Positions 6,508-10,643 of a stretch of DNA of 10,643 bases are shown here, one piece after another. The notes below the pieces were generated by a model, which had not been told where the DNA came from, made no database searches, and was given only the letters and a program-made list of their open reading frames with translations. The first letter of the stretch is position 1; each line of letters starts with the position of its first letter. The DNA is taken from NCBI GenBank assembly GCA_934098485.1, contig CAKOOH010000016.1, positions 1 to 10,643 of the forward strand. The letters run 5' to 3'. Source of the DNA: an uncultured Bacilli bacterium. Its GTDB lineage: Bacteria > Bacillota_I > Bacilli_A > RF39 > UBA660. The position numbers and the translations under genes were made by a program.

Positions 6508-9500
6508 ATTTTATTTCTTTTAATTCTCCTTTATCTTCTCGCCATAAATTAGCAAGGCATTCATCAGTAAATTTTGTAAATTCTTTATTAAATATCTGCA
6601 TTAATCTTTTCTCTTCTATAGTTAAAGTTACCGATGCGACAAATTTTTTTAAAGATTTAAAGTTGGTATTTTGAGATAAAACAGTCATCATAATATAGAA
6701 GATAATATCTTGGTTACTAGGATTTATTTTTTCTGATAAAGTCACATATGCTGGTAAGGATTTAAATTTAGTAATATTTTTTAAAATTACTTCTTTTTCG
6801 GTTTCATTATCTACTGCAACAAAGGAATCAATAGTTATTAAAGGACCGTATAAGACAATTAAAGAACTGTTAATTTCATTATTTAAACTTGTTATGGGTA
6901 TATTTGCTAGTGTACAAATTTCTAAAGCATCATGGAATTCATCATCTAGTAAACCATATTTTAAAACTAAAATTTCTTTTGAAAATGATGATAAATTACT
7001 CTTTCTTATGCTTGCAAGCATTTCTTCTTTAGTAACTATTAGTGGTTTTTTATAATTGTATTTAGGAGCATTTCTTTTCATTTTACGGCGACTTTCTTCA
7101 AGATTATTTTCAATTTCCATTAAAGCAATAAATGATTTTTTATGTTCTTTTAAATTCTCTAAATTACCAATAAATTTAAGAGATGTTTGATCGAAATTTT
7201 GATATATAAAATCTTGGGTTTCAGAATCTAATTTCGCAATTTCTGATATTATATCATGTCTGATAGTATGAGAGAAAAATGATAATAAACCTTTTTGATA
7301 CCTTTTAAATTTACTTATTACTTCTGGAAGATGCATAGTTACAATAGTATCTAATCTTTGATATTCATCACTTGTTAATTCGCCATTTAAAGATAAAGAT
7401 AAATCGTTTCCAAAGGCTTTCTTTAAAAGCATTACTTCTTCTTCATCTAAAAAGATCATAATACTTGGTAAGATACTTACAACATTAGAACTAAAGTAAT
7501 TAGATAATCTACGATAAGATACTTTGACAACCTTATTTTGATTTATAGAGTGTCCCTTTATTTTTACTCTATATTTGGTAGAAAATAGTTTTCCTAAAAG
7601 ACTATTTGTTAAATTGGTAGCGCCAACGGGATTTATGAAAAAGTCCCTAACAGTTAAAAAGGCTGGTTTAATATTTTCTAGAGGTAAATCAAAGCGAACT
7701 TTAAGGAAGCATTTTTGTAACAGAGTTAAAGTACTTTCTTCAATTAATTCTTTTAATTCTACGGAAGATAATTCTTTTTCTATTACTTTGCTTTCGTCAA
7801 TAGTAGCCGGCAAGTCTTTGTAAATATTTAAATTTTCTAATGGTTCATCTTCAAAAAAGCCATCGACATCAATTATTTTGAAACGATTTTTTCCATATAG
7901 AATACCAAAGGCCATTACTTCTAAACTTCTTATTTTTTTATAATCCATATTTAGCTTTTCGCTAATTTCTAAATATGAATATTCTTTACCATCAGCCAAG
8001 CCATATTTTAGTTCAATTATGCGAATAGATAAATTATCTAGTAGCGCTGATTCTAAATCTTTACGTAAGCGTTCTTTATTAATAAAATATAAAGTTTTAC
8101 TTGTTTGCTCTGGTTCTTTAATTCTTTCTTTATGAAATTTTATTCTTATTTTATTTAATAAAGTAAATGTACTTCTTATATCTTTAAAAGGAATACTAGA
8201 ATTTTCTATATATGTAAAATCTTCTTTATTAAATAATTTAAAAATTTCACTTCTTTCATAATCAGAAAGGTTTGCTAATTCGGATTCGATTTTCTCTTTG
8301 TCAGGACAATTTAAAAATACATATAAGTTAGTTATAAACTTGTTATATAAAATATATGTTTCGGGTATCCTTAATTTTATTAATATTTCAATTCTTCTTG
8401 TTATTGATGATGGAGTCTTTGTTAGTTTTTCACCAAAGGTTCTAATTATTAATTTTATATCATCTTCTGCTAATAAACCGACAATGATAAAAAGATTTTT
8501 TCTACTAATTCTTGTAGATGGAAAATATGCGAATAATCCTCGTTCGTTAGGATTAACCATTAATGATAATTTTCTTTGTTCTGAATCACTTATATCAGAA
8601 TCGGTTATATATTGCTTTAATGATTGAAAATTCGAATCACTATTTAGTTTGGTGATAATTTTTTTTCCAATTTGTCTTACTCTTTCGCGAGTTATTCCAT
8701 ACATTTGGCCGATTTCTTCTAAGGTTTTATGTTCATTATTCATTAGTCCTAATCTTAAATTTATGATATTTATTTCCTGCTCAGTTAATGTGCCATCCTT
8801 TAAGGCTTTTTGGACGTCTTCTTGGAGTTTTTTAGAAAAGACTGCTTCTTCCGTATTTGTATCTGCGGTAATAAAATCACCTAAAGTAGTATCATTATCT
8901 TCGTCAATGCTTTTATCTAAACGTTCTGGCTTATTTAAACTAAGTATTTTTAAATATTCATTAACTTTAGATTCAGATATACCAAGTTCTTGCGCCACTT
9001 TAGAAATTACAAGAAGTGGATTTTCAGGATACTGTTCTTCAAATTTTTCTTTAGATTTAAGAATTCTTTTAATTGTTTTTTGAACATGGACTGGTAAATG
9101 AAAAGTTTTAACATCATCACTGATACTTCTTCTGATATTTTGGCTTATCCACCATGTTGCGCATGTTGAAAAGGCTCCTTTTTCAGGACTATATTTATCT
9201 ACAGCTTTCATTAAACCAATGGTTCCTTCTTGAAGTAAATCTTCAAGTGGTACACCACGGCCCATATATCTTTTAGCAATGAAAAAAACTAAACGTAAAT
9301 TATGATATATTATTAATTCTTTAGCATGTTCATCACCTTTAAGAAATCTATTATGTAGTTCAATAAGTTCATTTTGGGTTAGTAACGGATAAGAATACAT
9401 TTTTTTCTTAAAATCAGTTATTATATCAGCAACTTGAGAATCGTTTTGATAAAAGTCTTCTTCTTTATCTGTAATGCGGGCAATAATGTCATCGGTTTGT

Positions 9501-9793
9501 TCTTCGATATTAATTTTTTCTAAATCGGCATAAAGATTAATAATTAATAAAGCCATATCATTATCTAAAATAACAGATGGTATTTGATGATTGTCCCCTA
9601 AAGTAAGAGAAATGGCATTTCTTAGGGTAGAATCATTTTTTATGATGTAAGTTAGAAAGGCAAACAAATCAGTTTGATCTTCAGAAAATAACTTATCTAT
9701 AAAAGCACAAATTTTAATTAAATAGTAGATACAATTAGCTTTTGTAGGATTTATATCACTAACAAATTGATTGTATTTTTCTAAATTATTCAT
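6494..9793 (-). CDS. Sigma-70 family RNA polymerase sigma factor with a ~700-residue repeat-bearing C-terminal extension
   Basis: 1099 residues. Sigma factors of this type normally end about 10-30 residues past region 4, so the extension is exceptional. Residues 1-130 are an unrecognised helical N-terminus in place of a clear region 1.1. The core follows: region 1.2 (about 133-165, YPLLTQNELIEL); region 2 (165-237, NLRLVFFIAKRYMGRG, DLLQEGTIGLMKAVDKY, FSTCATWWISQNIRRSI); region 3 with HTH VAQELGISESKVNEYL (266-281) and finger TTLGDFI (302-308); region 4 (335-383) with LEEIG and recognition helix TRERVRQI (368-375). The -35-reading residues are conserved. In region 2 the usual FSTYATWW has Cys at 211 for Tyr, and one residue is missing before F208. 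The extension holds two copies of a helical module (433-531, 771-877), each followed by a region-4-like HTH (584-634, 933-984). The ATG at 9793 has GAAGGAG (9800-9806) 6 nt upstream and overlaps the preceding gene by 8 bp. No dnaG is adjacent, so it is probably an alternative rather than the housekeeping sigma factor. Confidence 0.92.
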   Translation of the reverse strand: MNNLEKYNQFVSDINPTKANCIYYLIKICAFIDKLFSEDQTDLFAFLTYIIKNDSTLRNAISLTLGDNHQIPSVILDNDMALLIINLYADLEKINIEEQTDDIIARITDKEEDFYQNDSQVADIITDFKKKMYSYPLLTQNELIELHNRFLKGDEHAKELIIYHNLRLVFFIAKRYMGRGVPLEDLLQEGTIGLMKAVDKYSPEKGAFSTCATWWISQNIRRSISDDVKTFHLPVHVQKTIKRILKSKEKFEEQYPENPLLVISKVAQELGISESKVNEYLKILSLNKPERLDKSIDEDNDTTLGDFITADTNTEEAVFSKKLQEDVQKALKDGTLTEQEINIINLRLGLMNNEHKTLEEIGQMYGITRERVRQIGKKIITKLNSDSNFQSLKQYITDSDISDSEQRKLSLMVNPNERGLFAYFPSTRISRKNLFIIVGLLAEDDIKLIIRTFGEKLTKTPSSITRRIEILIKLRIPETYILYNKFITNLYVFLNCPDKEKIESELANLSDYERSEIFKLFNKEDFTYIENSSIPFKDIRSTFTLLNKIRIKFHKERIKEPEQTSKTLYFINKERLRKDLESALLDNLSIRIIELKYGLADGKEYSYLEISEKLNMDYKKIRSLEVMAFGILYGKNRFKIIDVDGFFEDEPLENLNIYKDLPATIDESKVIEKELSSVELKELIEESTLTLLQKCFLKVRFDLPLENIKPAFLTVRDFFINPVGATNLTNSLLGKLFSTKYRVKIKGHSINQNKVVKVSYRRLSNYFSSNVVSILPSIMIFLDEEEVMLLKKAFGNDLSLSLNGELTSDEYQRLDTIVTMHLPEVISKFKRYQKGLLSFFSHTIRHDIISEIAKLDSETQDFIYQNFDQTSLKFIGNLENLKEHKKSFIALMEIENNLEESRRKMKRNAPKYNYKKPLIVTKEEMLASIRKSNLSSFSKEILVLKYGLLDDEFHDALEICTLANIPITSLNNEINSSLIVLYGPLITIDSFVAVDNETEKEVILKNITKFKSLPAYVTLSEKINPSNQDIIFYIMMTVLSQNTNFKSLKKFVASVTLTIEEKRLMQIFNKEFTKFTDECLANLWREDKGELKEIKYEKK
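6842..6997 (-). other. Degenerate region-4-like HTH no. 2 in the sigma extension
   Basis: Residues 933-984. A 15-residue helix-1 segment ending in KYG (933-947) is followed by ALEICTLANIPITSLNNEI, which tracks the LEEIGQMYGITRERVRQI layout of true region 4, but the Arg/Glu DNA-reading residues are replaced by Thr/Ser/Asn. It resembles the fold while lacking the -35 contacts. Confidence 0.55.
7163..7483 (-). repeat. Helical module, copy 2, in the sigma extension
   Basis: Residues 771-877. It contains FLDEEEVMLLKKAFG (781-795), P823, F839-F840, I852 and L855. From Pro onward the spacing is identical to copy 1 and to both copies in the 379-residue protein. Confidence 0.7.
7892..8044 (-). other. 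Region-4-like HTH no. 1 in the sigma extension
   Basis: Residues 584-634. LSIRIIELKYGL (588-599) followed by SYLEISEKLNMDYKKIRSLEVMAFGIL closely follows sigma region 4 (LEEIG..., RERVRQIGKK...). The recognition-helix residues differ (YKKIRSLE), so any target would not be the standard TTGACA. Confidence 0.7.
8201..8497 (-). repeat. Helical module, copy 1, in the sigma extension
   Basis: Residues 433-531. It contains LLAEDDIKLIIRTFG (440-454), P477, LYVF (490-493), L506 and L509. It lies about 50 residues after true region 4. Confidence 0.7.
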
Positions 9794-10643
9794 TGTTTTC
9801 TCCTTCTAACGGTACTATTTTTTTTGCAACTGGTCTTTCTAATTTAGGATTTAATATATTTATGATTCCCGTATATAATTCACCAAAGATTTTTTCGTAT
9901 TTTACTAAGCAAGCTCTTGCAATATTATTTATTTCTTCTTCGGTTTTATTAAATAACTGACAAATATCTTCAATTTTATATTTTTGGGTTTCATCAATGC
10001 GAAGAGCAAAAATAAGTAAATCTTCTAAATCTTCATTAGTACTATAAACTGATAAACTAATAAATAATTTTAATAGATGAATTAAATCTTGATTAGGGAT
10101 TTTATTTGATAATTCAAATTGGGTTACTTCGGCCGTGCTAGAAAAGGCATCAGAATTGATTTCATTTTTACGATTCTTAGGCTGCTTAGTTTTAAGCCCA
10201 TTTTTAAATTTCTTAATAATAATCGTATAGATCTCATTGTTATATTGCTTGATAACTTCTCTATGGATTTCATTTAAATTGGGCCCATAGGCAGAAACCA
10301 ATATTTGCTGCTCATCTTGGGATAGATTATTAAATATTTCCCACATTTTGGCTTCATCTTTAACGTATGGTTTTACTCTTTCACAAAAAGTTTTTAGTTG
10401 TCTATTTTTCTTTTTTAATTTAAATTTATTTTGAATTATAGTATTTATATAACTAACATTTTTCTTAATTTCGTCTTCATGTACTTCATCTAAGTTTGGG
10501 CCAAAAGTAGATATTAATATTTGCTGATAATTTGATGATAAAGTATTAAATATTTCCCACATCTCTGTTTCATCTTTGACAAATGGTTTTACTCTTTCGT
10601 AAAAAGTTTTTGATTTTCGAAGCGTTTGTTTTAATTTAAATTT
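9786..10643 (-). CDS. Repeat protein with C-terminal region-4-like HTH (5' end outside the window)
   Basis: The reading frame stays open to the right edge, so the gene begins beyond it. The ATG at 10560-10562 is internal to a repeat: the 27 codons upstream encode sequence matching the next repeat unit. Visible are two full 72-residue tandem units and the start of a third. Each unit runs through KFKLK, ERVKP, VKDE, MWEIFN, a QQIL helix ending in FG/YG and GPNL. After a Lys/Asn-rich linker, the C-terminal part (180-228, counting from the Met at 10562) reads as a sigma region-4-like HTH: EDLLIFALRIDETQKYKIEDICQL, then NKTEEEINNIARACL. The family is unknown. It is the first visible gene of the cluster and its stop overlaps the sigma factor start by 8 bp, so the two are translationally coupled. 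Very Lys-rich repeats suggest binding to nucleic acid or to another protein; that is inference. Confidence 0.85.
   Translation of the reverse strand, partial: KFKLKQTLRKSKTFYERVKPFVKDETEMWEIFNTLSSNYQQILISTFGPNLDEVHEDEIKKNVSYINTIIQNKFKLKKKNRQLKTFCERVKPYVKDEAKMWEIFNNLSQDEQQILVSAYGPNLNEIHREVIKQYNNEIYTIIIKKFKNGLKTKQPKNRKNEINSDAFSSTAEVTQFELSNKIPNQDLIHLLKLFISLSVYSTNEDLEDLLIFALRIDETQKYKIEDICQLFNKTEEEINNIARACLVKYEKIFGELYTGIINILNPKLERPVAKKIVPLEGENNE
9800..9806 (-). promoter_or_regulatory. Ribosome binding site of the long sigma factor
   Basis: GAAGGAG on the minus strand, 6 nt from the ATG at 9793 and inside the end of the upstream gene. It fixes the start of the 1099-residue protein. Confidence 0.85.
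10212..10643 (-). repeat. 216-bp tandem repeats encoding 72-residue units
   Basis: Units at 10428-10643 and 10212-10427 are in frame and gap-free relative to each other. Their DNA is closely similar: for example ttaaatatttcccac occurs at 10330-10344 and again at 10546-10560, exactly 216 bp apart. A third unit begins at 10211 but diverges after KFK. The array may continue past the right edge. High DNA similarity points to recent duplication and possible copy-number change. Confidence 0.85.

Noticed and set aside
8649..9083. 144-codon open frame on the plus strand inside the sigma gene
   Set aside because: It is antisense to conserved sigma regions 3 and 4. Its translation is low-complexity (Ser/Phe/Ile-rich) with no recognisable motif. 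It is a shadow of the AT-rich coding strand, as are the other plus-strand frames at 2642-2833, 4566-4853, 7575-7823 and 8298-8627.
6494..9793. Housekeeping sigma factor (rpoD/sigA)
   Set aside because: Region 4 and most of region 2 are close, but there is no recognisable region 1.1, the Tyr of FSTYATWW is Cys, a residue is missing in region 2, and neither dnaG nor rpsU is next to it. An alternative sigma factor is more likely. The rest of the genome would be needed to be certain.
5368..10562. Phage or plasmid origin of the sigma cluster
   Set aside because: Base composition and start-site style match the neighbouring housekeeping genes. No integrase, att-like repeats, tRNA or phage gene is visible in the window.
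10212..10643. CRISPR array or mobile-element repeat
   Set aside because: The 216-bp units are in frame, adjacent without spacers, and encode a protein repeat. No short palindromic repeat, transposase or terminal inverted repeat is present.

Overview
This is an AT-rich, gene-dense bacterial window in which every gene I can support lies on the minus strand, so transcription runs from high to low coordinates. It looks like a low-GC Bacillota of the class Bacilli, plausibly one of the uncultured gut lineages. The support is Shine-Dalgarno sites of the AGGAGGTGAT type, sigma-A-like promoters and Bacilli-like MtaB, MurB, CPBP and DUF421 proteins. TGG codes for Trp and TGA is used as a stop, so this is code 11 and not the Mycoplasma code. 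A complete murB implies a peptidoglycan wall. The exact taxon is inference.

From right to left: (1) About 10643-5368 is a tightly overlapping three-gene cluster. It holds the 3' part of a gene with at least two 72-residue tandem repeats and a C-terminal helix-turn-helix, a 1099-residue sigma-70 factor with about 700 extra residues, and a 379-residue protein built from the same repeated module as that extension. The overlaps are 8 and 14 bp. This is the most unusual part of the window. (2) murB follows the cluster and ends in a clear intrinsic terminator. (3) A DUF421 (YetF-like) membrane protein comes next, then two CPBP-fold membrane proteins. The first of these has lost every catalytic residue; the second keeps them all. 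(4) A small membrane-anchored protein of unknown function has its own good promoter. (5) mtaB (tRNA ms2t6A methylthiotransferase) has one consensus promoter, a possible second one, and a terminator. (6) At the left edge is the 5' end of an exported protein driven by a consensus promoter whose -10/-35 spacer contains a run of eight G.

The genes in the middle and left look like ordinary housekeeping or envelope genes. The right third looks like a lineage-specific transcription-factor system. One protein keeps the full sigma core (regions 1.2 to 4) and carries repeated, degenerate region-4-like and helical modules, and both neighbours share those modules. I infer that the three proteins act together on RNA polymerase or on promoters; nothing in the sequence proves it.

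No tRNA, rRNA, CRISPR array, insertion sequence or phage gene was seen. No gap between genes exceeds about 180 bp.
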